A stretch of DNA of 64,000 nucleotides from Phaeophleospora eucalypticola (GCA_022814565.1 JAKLNG010000019.1:248001-312000), one strand, 5' to 3'. Positions 10,540 through 22,865 are shown, counted from the first letter of the stretch. Made by a program: numbers and translations. The notes: generated by a model not told the origin, from the letters alone.

Positions 10540-11613
10540 TCAATCCTCCGATTCCTCACTCAAGATGCTGCTGCCTTCCTCTTCAACAAAAGCCTCAACG
10601 TCCACGACTGGCTCCAGATTGACCTTGTTCTTCTCTGCCCAAGCCCTCACCTTGCTCTTGTTCACCACAATACTTCCGCTCGCGGTCTTCCGATTCTCAA
10701 GCACGTCCATCTCCTTCAAAGCAGCCACCACATCTTCCGCCATGATCCACGTGTCTTCACTCACTTCCTTTATCCGCACTGTCTTCTGTTTTGAGCAGCC
10801 AAGTATGTATCTCGCGACCTCTCCGCACCAGTAATTGATATATCCTTTCCTGCCGAGAGTACTCAGAGGTCTTTCTGGCCCACCAAACCGCCCTTCCCGC
10901 TTCCCGAGAACGTATGAGGCGCCCATGAGGACTTGACCAAGCCCTCGTCGCTGGTATGGAGGGAATATGAGGATACATGCGAGGTTGTTGTTGTCCCATG
11001 ACATCTTCTCTTTGCTGAAGAAGCCTGCGACTTGGCCGTACGGATGATTGCTTGCGTCGGAGCTTTTGAGAATGAGGGTGTAGTATAGAAATGTCGAGGC
11101 ATCGAAGAAGACGGACTTCGTCTCGAGGAAGAGCTTCGCGAAAAGGGACAGGTTTTGGCAGTAGAGCTTGGAATGAAGTCAGCGAAAAGCTCGAGTTCGA
11201 TCGTACTAGAGGTCTTACTTTGTACTCTTCGCCATCTACCTTGTGAATGACAAAGTCATCCTCCTCATAGATCACCTCGCCGTAAGGAGGTTCCGACTTC
11301 ATCGGACAGACTTTCTATCCTAATCAGCTTCGGATCCATCGTTTGATTGAGGCTGGGTTTCACCCACACAATGGGCGCTGTACTTCATGATCTCAGACGT
11401 ATAGTTGAAGCACCACTGGCACACATAGAGCCAATCCGTCTTGCGGCCTCCAACAAGATCTTCTGGATAGAAAGATGGATACCATGGCTTGATGTGCAGG
11501 TTTCCCAGCACCACGTTCGAGACATTCGGCGTCATTGGTTGCTTGTTCGGCGATCGGTTTGGCGATGTGATGCCTATCGGCAGACCTGTAGCGCCAGGGT
11601 TTGTGACTGCCAT
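10540..11613 (-). CDS. MYST-family histone acetyltransferase, Sas2-like
   Basis: Nuclear acetyl-CoA-dependent lysine acetyltransferase. Three exons: 11368-11613, 11219-11314 and 10540-11166, 322 residues. The start is the first ATG in frame. A C2HC zinc finger sits at C65-x2-C68-x12-H81-x3-C85, completed across intron 1. Exon 3 opens with LYCQNLSLFAKLFLETKSVF, standard for MYST proteins. The acetyl-CoA loop PPYQRRGLGQ is at about residues 183-192, and the Glu of GGPERPLS (about E212) is the usual catalytic base. The short length, lack of a chromodomain and the wording FPPYQRRGLG...GRKGYINYW fit Sas2 better than Esa1 or Sas3; that subfamily call is inference. Sas2 acetylates H4K16 and limits silent chromatin. 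The C terminus is acidic. Confidence 0.82.
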
Positions 11614-12382
11614 GGCGAGATCCTGCGCCCTGCGGCGCGTTGGTGTTGCTGCCGACGCGTGATGGAAGACGCGATCAGGAAGTGAGGTCAATTAGGCTGC
11701 ATGACTAAGCACTGAGCGTCGCGTACTCTTTCGCTTTCAAGCGAGGACTAACTCCGTACTTTTTCTCTTTTTCCCCCGGTAAAAGTATTCCTCAATCATC
11801 AGAAGTTGACATTAGTCACTGAAGTGGTCAAGCAGCCAATCACCCCATTGGCAACGCCGTAAGGCCAACCGGCATCTGCAAACTTCCAACTTGCCGTACC
11901 TCAAGGCCTCTTGAAACTTGATCGAATGCTCAGATACCATTCCTTAGGCAGCGCTGACAAAGGACAAGGGCTGGAGTAACTCCTCTTGATCACTTTCGTC
12001 CGTACTCATCCGTAGTGTAGGCATCTGCGCACCTTACACTTGGCCAGCTTATTCATAAGGAGTCGGCTAATGATACTGAGAGCTGGCATGAACTTGCATT
12101 GCAATTACCAATCGTAGTATTTGCCTACTGTTTCGTACAATTACGACCGCTATGGACGCAGTCAGACAACAAAACGAGGGCAAACTTGTTGTCGGATAAC
12201 GATGTTCGCCGCTATCCGTCTCGCTCACGCAAGGATGGATCCCTCCAAGGTTGGGACAGCAAGACTGATCCCAGACTCAGGAGCTGTCAGCAGAAGTCTG
12301 GCCACCAGCACATAAAGGGGACCTTCGTTCCAATGCAGAACAGAAGAGAAACAGATCTTCGGAAAAGCTCCCCAATCTCAAC
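11614..12382. other. Intergenic divergent region
   Basis: About 770 bases between the divergent starts of the Sas2-like gene and the SDR gene. No coding signal. It should hold both promoters. Confidence 0.55.
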
Positions 12383-13423
12383 ATGGCCCCGCAAGTTTGG
12401 TTCATTACCGGTTGCAGCACAGGCTTCGGTCGCGAAGTCGTCAAGAAAGCTCTCGCGGAAGGAGATGCTGTTATTGCTACTGCTAGGAACTCGTCCAAGC
12501 TCCACTTTGACAACACCAACAAGAACAACTATATCGCAGTCGACTGTGATGTGACGAACGAGGCGTATAGTCAGTCACTCATGTACAAGAGGCCCTCAGA
12601 CTGATGGCGCCCAGATCGATTGAGAATGCATTCGCCAAAGGCTTGTCCCACTTCGGCCGTATCGACGTGGTCTGCAATAGTAAGCTTACTACTCCTTCAT
12701 CTCTTCTGGGAGAGATCACTGATCAGTGTCTTCTAGATGCTGGATACGGTATGACTGGCTGCTTCGAGTCCCTTACCGATGCCCAAGTCCGACACCAACT
12801 GGAGGTAAACTTCTTTGGCCTCGTGAGCGTCACACGCAAAGCACTTGCAATCATGCGGGACCACAATAAGCCGCAAGGTGGCCGAATCTTGCAGATTACC
12901 AGCATTGCGGGCCACATTGGTATTCCAATGGCTTCGATGTACTGTGCTTCCAAATGGGCTGTCGAGGGTTTCAGCGAAGCATTGGCAAACGAGCTCAACG
13001 CTGAGTGAGTATTCGCGAAGTTGAGCCAGCCTCTTCCGCTGATACTAACGTGTTGCCAGTTGGAACATCAAGCTCACCATGATCGAGCCTGGTGGATTCC
13101 GCACAGACTGGTCTGGACGAAGCATGGTCATCGCGGAGCCGGCTCATCCCGCGTACGCGAATTGGCCTGTGAGGGAGATGGCAGAATCTATGGACGGAAA
13201 GCAGATCGGAGATCCAGCTCTCGCGGCCAAAGCTTTCTGGGATATTGCGAAGATGGAGGATCCTCCTTTGAGAGTCTTGCTTGGGAGTGATGCCTTGGAG
13301 TTCATGAACCAGAAGTTGGGAGCGTACGGAGAGTGGGCGAAGAAGTGGGAGAAGTTTACCTGCAGCACTGATGGCGAGGGGTGGGCTCGTGAATGGGCGC
13401 CTCCACCTGTTAGGATGATCTAG
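12383..13423 (+). CDS. Short-chain dehydrogenase/reductase
   Basis: NAD(P)-dependent classical SDR. Four exons: 12383-12564, 12615-12679, 12737-13004 and 13060-13423, 292 residues. All donors start GT, all acceptors end AG, and phases close. The cofactor motif TGCSTGFG is at residues 9-16. The NNAG motif is rebuilt only by splicing exon 2 to exon 3 (AAT A + AT GCT GGA). Downstream come the catalytic Ser in ITSIAG and the YxxxK motif YCASK. EPGGFRTDW follows the substrate-lid position. The N terminus VWFITGCSTGFG resembles fungal oxidoreductases that use retinol- or keto-type substrates, but the substrate cannot be read from sequence. Confidence 0.88.
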
Positions 13424-13621
13424 AAGCCGAATGATGCCGGACAAACTGAGCTCAATGTGAGGTACTGTCGGTGACCCAAATTCGACATCGGAATTCCGCA
13501 AACGCAATGTAAATTCAGTGGTATCTTCGCTGTCTTCCAGTTCAACGCCTGGAAATGCTCAACCCGTTCGCCAAATATCTCAACGCCTTCCCAATGCATG
13601 TCATGGGCTCATTGCAGCAGT

Positions 13622-15017
13622 CTACTCCTCGGTGGCAAGAACCATCTTTTCTCTCTCGGACCTTCTCTTCTTCTGACCTTTCCTTGTATGCTTCCTCTCG
13701 TTCTCTTCCCTCCTCTTCAGACTCTTCAACTCTTCAGACTTGATCTCACCAGCCTTCTTCACGACCTTTGGTACATGTCTGTGACTGGCAATGCGATTGA
13801 GCTCTGGCATGTGTTTCCACTTCTGCTTCAATGCCTCGTCATATTCTCTCTTCTGTCTCTCCCGAGCGGACTTAATGCCGCTCCTCTCGCTAGCGTTGGC
13901 TCGCCAGATTCGGACATTGCCATCGTCTGAGCCAGAGAGCACATATGTCGAGTCACCGGTGAAAGCACAGGAGAAGACGCGCTGCATTCGTTTGGTGTGG
14001 TATATGTCGCGGCTGTGTCCAGATTTTTGCGGGTTCCAGAGGCGGATGCTCCGATCGTAAGACGCTGAGACGAGCTCCTGTCCCGTTGGGCTAAAGTCAA
14101 CATCCATGACAGCCGATACGTGATCTTTGAGCACGTTCAAAGCTCGTTTGAGGTTTCTTGTGTCGAATAGGTAGATGTTGTGGTCCTCGTTTGCAACAGC
14201 CAGGTTAAAGGGTTCGATCGGATTCCAAGCGATGCTGTTGCTAGACATTGTGAGGATGCTTCGATGAAGAGGCGAAGATGTTCGCAGGTCATAAAGTACA
14301 AGAGATCGATCGGTCGCGCAAGAAGCCAGAAGGGAAGTCTCGGACTGATTGAAGGCAACGGCATTGATCGTGTCCACGCTGGTCGGCCACGCGAGTGACT
14401 GAGTTGGTGTCGTTGAGGGTCGCGAAAGATCGTAAAGCTGAATCGATGAAGAAGCAGCAGCGGCGAATGCAGACTCATGCCGATGTAGAGTAAGACCGGT
14501 GAATGCATTCGAACCTAGCCATGTTGCAGTCGGCGCACTTCCTCCCGGTGTGTTGTATGGATCGAACAGCTTTACCGTTCTGTCTGTACCGCAGCTGAGC
14601 AGTTTCCGACCCTGCGTCCAGCGCATGCCTTTGACGAGGTTCTCATGCGCCTGTGTCTGCCACACTTCATCTCGACTGGGCAGGTCCCAAACCTTGAGCA
14701 CTCCGTCACCACTGCCACTTGCAAGTCTGTCCAAAGCCTGCGGGTCTCTTGCAATCTGGTAAACTCCGTCTACATGACCTCTTCCTAGCTGAGCAACGAA
14801 GGGCGCCGCAAACATTCGCTCGAGTTTCACGGCATTCAGAGCTCGAGTATATTCTCTTGCCTTCTCGAATGGATGCAAGGCCGGATCGAGATTTCGCGGT
14901 TGGCGGGCGACATCGCTGCCAGGGGTCTGTATCGAGCTCGAAGAGCGCGAAAGTGCTTTGATTTTCTGAGCATTGATTAGTACTGCGTGTACTTGGCGGG
15001 CAGTCGGTACATACCAT
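13622..15017 (-). CDS. SOF1: SOF1/DCAF13 ribosome biogenesis WD40 protein
   Basis: Component of the U3 snoRNP/SSU processome needed for 18S rRNA maturation, acting in the nucleolus. Two exons: 15015-15017 and 13622-14965, 448 residues. Exon 1 is just the start codon: ATG is followed at once by donor GTATGT, and the acceptor CTCAG joins it to AAAATCAAA, restoring the usual N terminus M-K-I-K-x-L-S-R. Family marks follow: RNLDPALHPFEKAREYTRAL, KLERMFAAPFVAQLGRGHVDGV, several WD repeats (VWDLP, LFDPY, LYDLR, RLWNP, RIWRA) and the basic Sof1 C-terminal tail rich in Lys, Arg and Glu. Divergent from RPN6. Confidence 0.94.
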
Positions 15018-15279
15018 CTTGAATCCATAGTCTGGAAGAAGTTCAGAATCGGGTTCGAGATTTTGGTGGAGGCGGAATTTAGAGAGGCGGCTCTGCGGGT
15101 TGTGCCGAAAGCTTGCCGATCACCGTGCAGCTTCGGCGTCGGTGATGCGCTCGCGTGTGCCTTCGTTGCCTCTAGAAACATCATCGACCAACGACACCAC
15201 CTTCCCCTCGCCGACTTTTACAACTTTTCCGTCATCAGCGTCTGGACTGCAGCTTGACATCGGATCAGCGAGAGTCAAG
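15018..15279. promoter_or_regulatory. Short bidirectional promoter, SOF1 / RPN6
   Basis: Only 262 bases separate the two start codons, so both genes must share this promoter. I saw no clear TATA box and no PACE-type proteasome element. Sharing a promoter would couple a ribosome-assembly gene with a proteasome gene; that coupling is inference. Confidence 0.6.
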
Positions 15280-16605
15280 ATGGCGGCAGAAGACAACACG
15301 AAGCGGATAGAAGAGGCGAAGAAGCTGGCCAAAGACCAGCCCAACAAGGCCGAGCAGATCTACAAGGACGTTCTATCGAAGCCACCGGGCTCGAACGACA
15401 GAGCAGTGCGGGACTTTGAGAATGCTTTGATGGGCCTAGGAGAGCTGTACCGGGATCAGAAGCGGACACAAGACCTTTCGAACCTCATCCAACAGACGCA
15501 AGATGTTCTGACCAGTTTCGCAAGAGCGAAGACAGCAAAGCTCGGTAGGTTTCCCCATGCGTCTGCTGCTTTGAGGATGAACTGCTGACTTGGAGCAGTG
15601 CGTCAGTTGCTGGACCTGTTCACGACCATCCCAAACACCATCGAGACTCAGATCAGCGTCACCAAGTCATGTATCGAATGGGCCGTTTCCCAGCGGCAAG
15701 GCTTCCTCCGTCAAAATCTCGAAGTCCGATTAGTCGGCCTGCACATGCAAACACAATCATACTATGATGCGCTCACTCTCATCAACAGCTTGCTGAAAGA
15801 GCTGAAGAGGTTGGACGACAAGTTGGTCCTGGTTGAGGTGCAGTTGCTGGAGAGCCGGGTGTACCATGCCTTGGGCAATGTACCAAAGGGAAGAGCAGCA
15901 TTGACAGCTGCGCGGACAAGTGCGGCATCAGTCTACACACCACCTCTTCTGCAAGCAGGCCTGGACATGCAATCGGGACAGCTTCACGCAGAAGACGGGG
16001 ACTTCAACACGGCCTTCTCCTACTTCATTGAGGCGATGGAGGGTTACCATGGCCTGGACGAGTCTGCCAAAGCCACATCTGCGCTGCAGTACATGCTCTT
16101 GTGCAAGATCATGCTCAACCTCAAGGACGACGTCGATTCACTCATGACCTCGAAGCACGCCATTCGCTACCAAGGCAAGAACCTCGATGCCATGAAGGCC
16201 GTCGCCCGCGCACACAACAACCGGAGTCTGGAGGAGTACGAGCAAGCTCTTCATGCCTACCGGTACGAGCTGGGAAGCGACCGCTTTATTGCATCCCACC
16301 TCCGCCGACTCTACGACAGCATGCTGGAACAGAACCTCATCAAGGTCATTGAGCCATTCTCTCGCGTGGAGATCAGCCACATCGCTCAAATGGTTGGCCT
16401 CGATGTCGGACAAGTGGAGCGCAAGCTGAGCCAGATGATTCTGGACCGTGTCATTATTGGTGTACTGGATCAAGGCCGCGGCGTCCTGGAGGTATTCGAG
16501 GAGACCGAGCGCGACAAGGGCTACGACGCTGCTCTCGACACGATTGAGAAGCTGGGAAGCGTGGTAGACGTGCTCTACACCAACCAGGCAAGTCTGCTGG
16601 AGTAA
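15280..16605 (+). CDS. RPN6: 26S proteasome regulatory subunit RPN6 (PSMD11)
   Basis: Lid subunit of the 19S regulatory particle that clamps lid, base and core. Two exons: 15280-15544 and 15599-16605, 423 residues, the normal size. The start is the ATG giving MAAEDNTKRIEEAKKLA; upstream in-frame sequence does not look coding. N-terminal TPR-like helical repeats (RDFENALMGLGELYRDQ; YYDALTLINSLLKELKRLDD) lead to a C-terminal PCI domain at about residues 290-390 (IASHLRRLYDSMLEQNLIK; VEISHIAQMVGLDVGQVERK) and the short tail helix. Confidence 0.95.
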
Positions 16606-16962
16606 GCAAAGCCATACATTGAAGCGTTTGACAAGCAGACTAGCTGTCATGTACCATAGTGAAAGCCTCGATAGAGCGAGCAACCAACACTGAATGCATT
16701 ATGCTCACCCGGCACGTGAACAAGGTCCCTCGCTGTCACGTGAACCGAAGTCGCTGCTCAATTGCCACAAAGGGACTAGACTCGGCCGATGACGCAGAAA
16801 TCCGAACACCCGATTTGCCCCAAGCTCGTAGGCTTTTTGTAATACCGTCGACATCACTCTCCTCCCTCCAGACCTCCTCACCTACGACACAACCACAACA
16901 ACTATCGAACAACGCTCAATTCATCGAGAAGAACCGTCAGATACCTAGCAAGAGACGCCAAG

Positions 16963-17639
16963 ATGTTCAAGCGAGTACTCGCCACCGCTCCGGCGCAGCT
17001 CACCCAGGCCGCCCGTGTCGCCGCTACCAGCACCGCCCGTCCACAATTCGTCCGCAGCGTCGCGCCCGCCACACAACAAATAACATCGCGACGAAGCTAC
17101 CACGAGAAGGTGCTCGACCACTACAACAACCCTCGAAATGTTGGATCAATGAAGAAGGGTGATGTGGATGTCGGCACAGGACTCGTGGGTGCGCCCGCAT
17201 GCGGAGATGTCATGAAGCTTCAGATCAAGGTCGGCAAGAACGCAGACGGCGAGGACCTCATCGAGGACGTAAAATTCAAGACTTTTGGATGCGGATCCGC
17301 AATTGCATCAAGCAGCTACCTGACCGAGCTGGTTCGGGGTATGACATTGGAGCAGGCTGGCAAGATCCGAAACACCGAGATTGCGAGAGAGCTGTGCCTG
17401 CCTCCAGTCAAGCGTAAGTTTTGAAAAACCATCAAGTCAACACAAGCGCATGCTAATGGGTCGTCATAGTTCACTGCTCGATGCTTGCGGAAGACGCTAT
17501 CAAGAGCGCCATCAGCAACTACTACACCAAGAATCCCAAGGCTCGCGCAACAGACCTTGGTGGTACTGGAGCTCCCATGCCCAAGATTGAAATTGAAAAG
17601 GTTCCTGGATCGGGAGCTGAGGCACCTGCCTCGGCTTAG
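16963..17639 (+). CDS. ISU1: Mitochondrial Fe-S cluster assembly scaffold ISU1
   Basis: Scaffold on which the mitochondrial ISC machinery builds 2Fe-2S clusters. Two exons: 16963-17413 and 17470-17639, 206 residues. The first 45 residues are Arg/Ser/Ala-rich with no acids, as expected of a mitochondrial targeting peptide, ending near RRSYHEKVLDHYNNPRNVG. The three cluster-ligand cysteines are in PACGDV, FGCGSA and HCSM. LPPVK, the Ssq1/Hsp70 binding motif, lies directly at the intron junction. There is a short Pro/Glu-rich C-terminal extension. About 360 bases downstream of RPN6, same direction. Confidence 0.95.
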
Positions 17640-20600
17640 AATGCCCTTCAATGCGAGAAGTGTGGGCACATCTGGGAGGACGAGTGAGATTGTGATGTTT
17701 GCTCTTTAGCGATTTTCTTTGTTGCACATATTCGGCGTAAGTGGAGGGAAGGGAAGAGTGTCAGCCTTGTATACCTACTACTTGGGATGATGGATCTTGG
17801 GGCACCTTCTCAACTCCCCGAAATAAGGAAGGGAAAGGAACTTCCGGCCGACGTGTCAGTTGGTCAGCTACGCTCAGGAAGAGGTAGCTATGAAGAAATG
17901 ACATTCTTTGTCAAATCTACAATCATTCTCATCCATCGAGTTTCACGCGCCAATCTGGCACACTCAGTACAGGTATTATGCTTCGGTCTCCGATGCTGGG
18001 TGGCCTTTCGCATCTACCGTTTTGCTTACCACACCCTAGTCATTGCATTACGTCTTCATTGGTACTTCGCCCACTCATTGAACGTACCCATAGCCTCGTC
18101 GGTATCATGGTCATCATTTTAGTAGACATCTCTGTCGTCAAGCAAATGCCACGACGGACTTCTGTCGTATCCCAAGAACGAATCCTCCACTGGCGACAGT
18201 TTCGAGGCCATGAAGCCGGCTGTCAAGGCCAAAGTTGACATGGGGTGTCGACATGGAGCGAATATAAGGCCACAAGAAAGTACCTCGTCCAAAGTGAGCT
18301 AGCAAAAGCACTTTCCACTGCCTAGTTTGTGGATTGCGTGTTGCTGACTGCGGAGAAAGCAACAAGCTCAGGACATGCATAAGGTAAAGCATGGTGAACA
18401 TCTCTACCTTGTTCCTGGACACCAACCCACCAAGGCTGGTAATCCGGTACTCCACCAAAAGTATCCAATACACTCAACGCAGACGTCGGTCCGACCTGCT
18501 TTCACAAAGATAAAAGGTGTACGCAATGCTCCCAACACCGGTGCAAATCGTTATCAACAAGTGCTTGCGTGATTGATCGTGCTCGTGTCTGTGTTCCGGC
18601 CTCGTATTTCTCTATTGTTGGAGACGCGGGTGCGCCGGAGTGTCTCACTCAGATAGAATGCTGTGGGTGTACGCGTCAAATATCCGTTGTTAGACATGTA
18701 GTGGATGGTACAGCCGTTGGTATTTTTCCTTCGTCGGAGCTGACGCCGCTGGAAAGGTCGAGATGAACCATGGCTTGTTGTGTGAGAGGAATGGAAAGAA
18801 TGCGGAGAATATGACGATAGTGTTCAGCCATTTCGATGCGATCTTCGATTGCGATGAGTGTGGAGATGTCTTGAGAGCAAGGTGGTGTTGCGAATCGCTG
18901 GCACCTATTACATATCCATTCAAGGAGATAGAATCCGAGAATTGGCTGCTACAATACAAGATACTCCGTTGATCTCCAAGATCCCATGCCTATACCTATG
19001 CAAGGTTGATTCCTCCGTATGTACGCCTTCGTCGTAGTCATGGTGTTGACGATTAAAAACATTTCAGATGCTCCGATGTAATTTTTCGAACCGAACTTGC
19101 TTCCCAGACGAGTAGTGGAAGCGGGATATCTCAGAAGGTGGAAAGCGTGCTTGTTTTGGTGTCGTGGTTTTCGGTCGAGGTTGTTCGCTCAAGAATGAAA
19201 AGGGTTATTCAAGGCCAGCTCGAATGTGTTGTTCATCTCCGCATGCCGTAGACGGATGATGGTCTTGACTCTCGTGGAGACGGTGGTGGAGGAGCGGTCT
19301 CGTCTTTGATAGGTCTTCGTAGCGAGAGCTCGTTGCGAGGCTTGGTTGCAGATTCCTTGAGTGCTTTGCTGAGGTCTTCGGCGCTGAACGAGTCGTTGCG
19401 TGGGATTGGGGAGGATCGGGCTGGCATCGGCATGGTGTCCGTCATGTTTGCTTGTTTGGTCTTTGGAGATATGTTGACTGTACGATTTGTTCGTAGAGTG
19501 AGATTAGCGTCTGGATCAAAGCTGGCGATTTAGACGTTTTGCTTGAAGTTTGGCAGCAGTATGTAACAGGTGAAAGAGAGTCGAGAGAGGGCGAAAGGGA
19601 GACGATGGGTTAAGTACTACATTTGCGCGCCTCACCTTACCTCAGCGGCAACATTTGTCTGGCCTGTCTTTCTTTAGACACGCACACCGTTGTACGTGTC
19701 AACCAAGGAAAGAAAAATCTGGAGAAGGTGCGAGCCTCCACCCGACGGGACGTTGTCCCCATGCTCCGCCCGCGCGGATTGCCGGCTCCTCCTTGCTGAC
19801 GCCTCGTTTTGGACCGGGGGCGGCGAATGAGATGCCAACGCTGTGTTTCCAAGCAGTGCGAGCAAAGGGACGAGTCGCGGGATGCCGTCCGCCGTGTCTC
19901 GCCAACACCTTCACCGCTCCTCGCTGTCACTTATCGGCAGCATCGCGATCGAGATTAATTGACAAAGCGCATTTTTTCTTGCTGCAGGTTCCCTTTTCGC
20001 TGCCGATAACTGGCAGGGTTCGGTCCATTCGATCGGCGTGCCGGGGCAGCCTTAATCGTGTGCATTCAAACGGCGTACCCTCGCCTCGGGATATCAAAGA
20101 GTCGACGATGCGACGATGCCGCTGTCGTGAGACCGAACACGCCACGTCTTCTGTGACCCCGTCAGAGTCGAGAATTCCTCCGTCTGGCCTTCCGCTTTGG
20201 CCAACGCGGCAGGACGGAGCAAGAGTCAGGACTCGCACTGTCCTCCGGCCTTCATTACACGGAGCGGGCGGAGCGTCTCTGATCTGACGGATGCACAAAA
20301 CACGAGGCGCGACGAGCTTCTCCGTCAGCTTTCTCGTCACCTTCTGCCAAGTTTCTGTGTATTCCTCGGTTTCCCCAAAGCTCCACCCCCACAGAAGTCA
20401 ATCTGGCTTGTGTCGCTTTTGGCTCTGCGCTTGTGGCTTCCCGTCCAGGCCGCCGTCCATCGGGGAACATGGGCCCGACGGATGCTTGTTACAGCTGCCG
20501 ACCGGTCGGCCGTCGCAGATGTGTTGGCATTCTCCTTGAAATGATCGTCAGGACTTCTCACCACACCGCGTGTGCGACCACCTCTGGGCTCTGGCGGTGG

Positions 20601-21478
20601 TACGAACCGCCAATTTTCATTATTGATGAATCGTAAGCGGAAGACACTGATCCGTTTGTTCTCGACAACGCATCCCAGCGGCAAGTACTGTAGCACCGCC
20701 CGCAAGCGAGAGCACAATCGGTGAGCTGTGTACCGCAATTTGATTGATGGCAGCAAACGGTGTAGGTTCAACTTAGCGACGTCGAACGTCTTCGTGGACT
20801 TGCTGGATGGAGGAAGGCCACCATTGTGTGCGTGGCCTCCCTAGACAGAGATCTCATTGCTCTACTGAGAGTGATGGACAACGCCTTCCGAAGCAACTCC
20901 CTCTCTTCTGACGAGCAACATCGAGCGAGACTCACCTCATCTGCCGTCGTCGGCCTTCTGCTCTTCATCGGCATTCATGACTGGTGCCGCGCTCACTTAC
21001 ACGGCCCGACTTGATACTTCATCCCTTCCTTGCACTTTTTCCTACGACTGAACCTGGATATTGGCTTCACCCTCCGCTTGCTTCCCGGCTCTTGTGTCTG
21101 GATCTTGCATGATGGAAGAGATTTCCCCGGATTCTAGAAGGGGTTTTCCTGGTTGTCGCCGGATTACTGTTCCTGATGATCGCACGGTGCGCCGCTTCGT
21201 GTCATCATCGCGTGGTGGCTGGTGTGATGGGTGTTACGTCAAGCCACGAAGCAGGTTTGTTGTACTACCTCTTGCACGTTGTGCGTTTGAAGGAGGCGTT
21301 GTGTGACGGCGCTGAGATCTCAAGACTTGTTTCCCAGGTGGCGAGTGAGTTGGTGAAATGTAACATCAAGGGAAGGCCTTCCTCGGAGTCCTCCATGTTG
21401 GAGTGTTTGCGAGGACTGTCATTCGTCTTGTAACGCTCGGGACCGAAGCTGATGGCGACTCGCGTTCTGTATCGATGG
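17640..21478. other. Gene-poor 3.8-kb stretch
   Basis: No recognisable gene, tRNA or transposon apart from one possible 70-codon frame (listed separately). Base composition is ordinary to GC-rich and not RIP-like, particularly 19.6-21.0 kb, so it is not transposon debris of the kind at 22.9-26.4 kb. Many short frames exist on both strands but none shows family motifs or linked splice signals that I could follow. It may hold a non-coding RNA, a long promoter, or a lineage-specific gene with small exons. Confidence 0.5.
19233..19445 (-). CDS. Possible 70-residue Pro/Ser-rich small protein
   Basis: ATG-initiated frame, hydrophilic, Ser/Pro/Arg-rich, with phospho-site-like segments (RNDSFSAEDL; APPPPSPRESRP). 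The residue mix resembles disordered fungal proteins more than a random frame, which is the only support. No family recognised, and no upstream exon seen. Confidence 0.35.
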   Translation of the reverse strand: MTDTMPMPARSSPIPRNDSFSAEDLSKALKESATKPRNELSLRRPIKDETAPPPPSPRESRPSSVYGMRR

Positions 21479-22778
21479 TCACGAGCTGCGCTGCATCCAC
21501 TGGTCAATCTTCTGCTCGATATCCGGCTTGTACAGCCAGCTCATGTCATCGCCATGGCCTTCTTTCACCTTTCCCTCGGCGAACAGCCGCTTTCTCTCTG
21601 CCTCAGACAGTCGCGAAACATTGGCTGAGTTCTCTGTCCAGTCGAAAACTGCATCAATGCGGTCCTGCCGCAATTGCTGCCAAAAGGCCAAGGCTTGCAT
21701 CACACTTGAGCTCGGCTGCAATGAGCTCAGCAAGTAGGTCAGAGAGTGAGCATCCTCCAAAGCCTGATTCACTCCTTGCCCAGAGCTCGGTGGTAGAGCA
21801 TGCGCTCCATCGCCCATCATGATCACTGTTCCCGTCTCACTAAACCACCTGTCCAGCTTCGGCATCTTCAAAAACGGCCAGATGTACAAAGTCTCCTTGT
21901 GCCGTACCACACTGTCGATGATCTTTCTTGCAGTCTCCCCATACTCTTCATAATCTTTCAAGTAGAATTCGGCTAGCTTGCCGTGATCGGCCTGCAACGC
22001 CTCGAGATCCTGGCGAGATTGTTCGGGGTAGTGGACTTGCTTCCCGATCATGAGATTCTCTCCAGCAGGATCCTCGGCCACCCAGAATATAGCTCCTGGC
22101 TTCGACTGAATGGTCGCATTCGTTTCGTATGGCTCATATGGCCACTTGACGGAACTGTACGGGATGTGCGAGAGGACTGCGACCAAACCGGTGTATTCAG
22201 GCTTGATGGTAGGCGCGAGGCACTTGCGCACCGAGCTGTAGATGCCGTCGGAGCCGATGAGGAGAGAAGCAGTCTTCGTCTCCTCGTTGATTTTGAACAC
22301 CGCCTTGTCTGAGGCTTCCTCGACAATGCCGTTGAACCTGGAGGCATAGTATATCGGCACTTTCCTTTCTTTGAGCATCGCTCTCATCTCATCGAGCAAA
22401 AGACTTCGCCAAATTCGGAGATTTTGGAAGCCACCAGGTCCTTTCTCGCCAGTCTCGACTTTTTTGGTCGTTTCATCTTGATCATTCTTGAAGATTCGAT
22501 GGGTGGAAACATAACAGCGGTCTTTGATTCGCGAGAACACGCCTAGGCTGTCCAGAATTCGCAGACCATTTGGTGTGAGAACTACACCAGAGGGAACGAC
22601 ATCGGAAATTTCATTCCGGGACTCATAGATGACGACTGGTATGTCTCTCTGCGAAAGGGCAAGAGCCAATGCGCAGCCCTGTGAGCTTCAATGTCAGTAA
22701 TCATCACGGGCAAGGTGCTGGTGTACTGACTCCAAGACCGGCTCCTATCACTGCCACGCTCTGCAGTAAGTCTGCCAT
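21479..22778 (-). CDS. FAD-dependent aromatic monooxygenase (salicylate hydroxylase-like)
   Basis: Flavoprotein monooxygenase of the group that hydroxylates aromatic acids using NAD(P)H. Two exons: 22731-22778 and 21479-22678, 415 residues. The intron splits the dinucleotide-binding motif, and splicing restores VAVIGAGLGGCALAL (GxGxxG). The family GD motif is GDGAHALPPSSGQGVNQALEDA-like, near residue 310, and the DG motif is LIGSDGIYSSVR. Substrate unknown: 6-hydroxynicotinate and salicylate hydroxylases look alike here. The start codon is only 88 bases from the target-site duplication of the RIP-damaged hAT element, so the transposon sits in its promoter. Confidence 0.88.
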
Positions 22779-22865
22779 GCCGGAATTAGGTCAACTTGGT
22801 GTCTTGTTTGAGCTGACGCTTCTCTGCAAGCTTCCGTATTGTGAGATAGAGCTGTGTCTCTGTCC

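Noticed and set aside
19655..20340. Long overlapping frames on both strands (up to 210 codons) in the gene-poor region
   Set aside because: GC-rich DNA yields long open frames by chance; none has a domain, signal peptide or linked exons.
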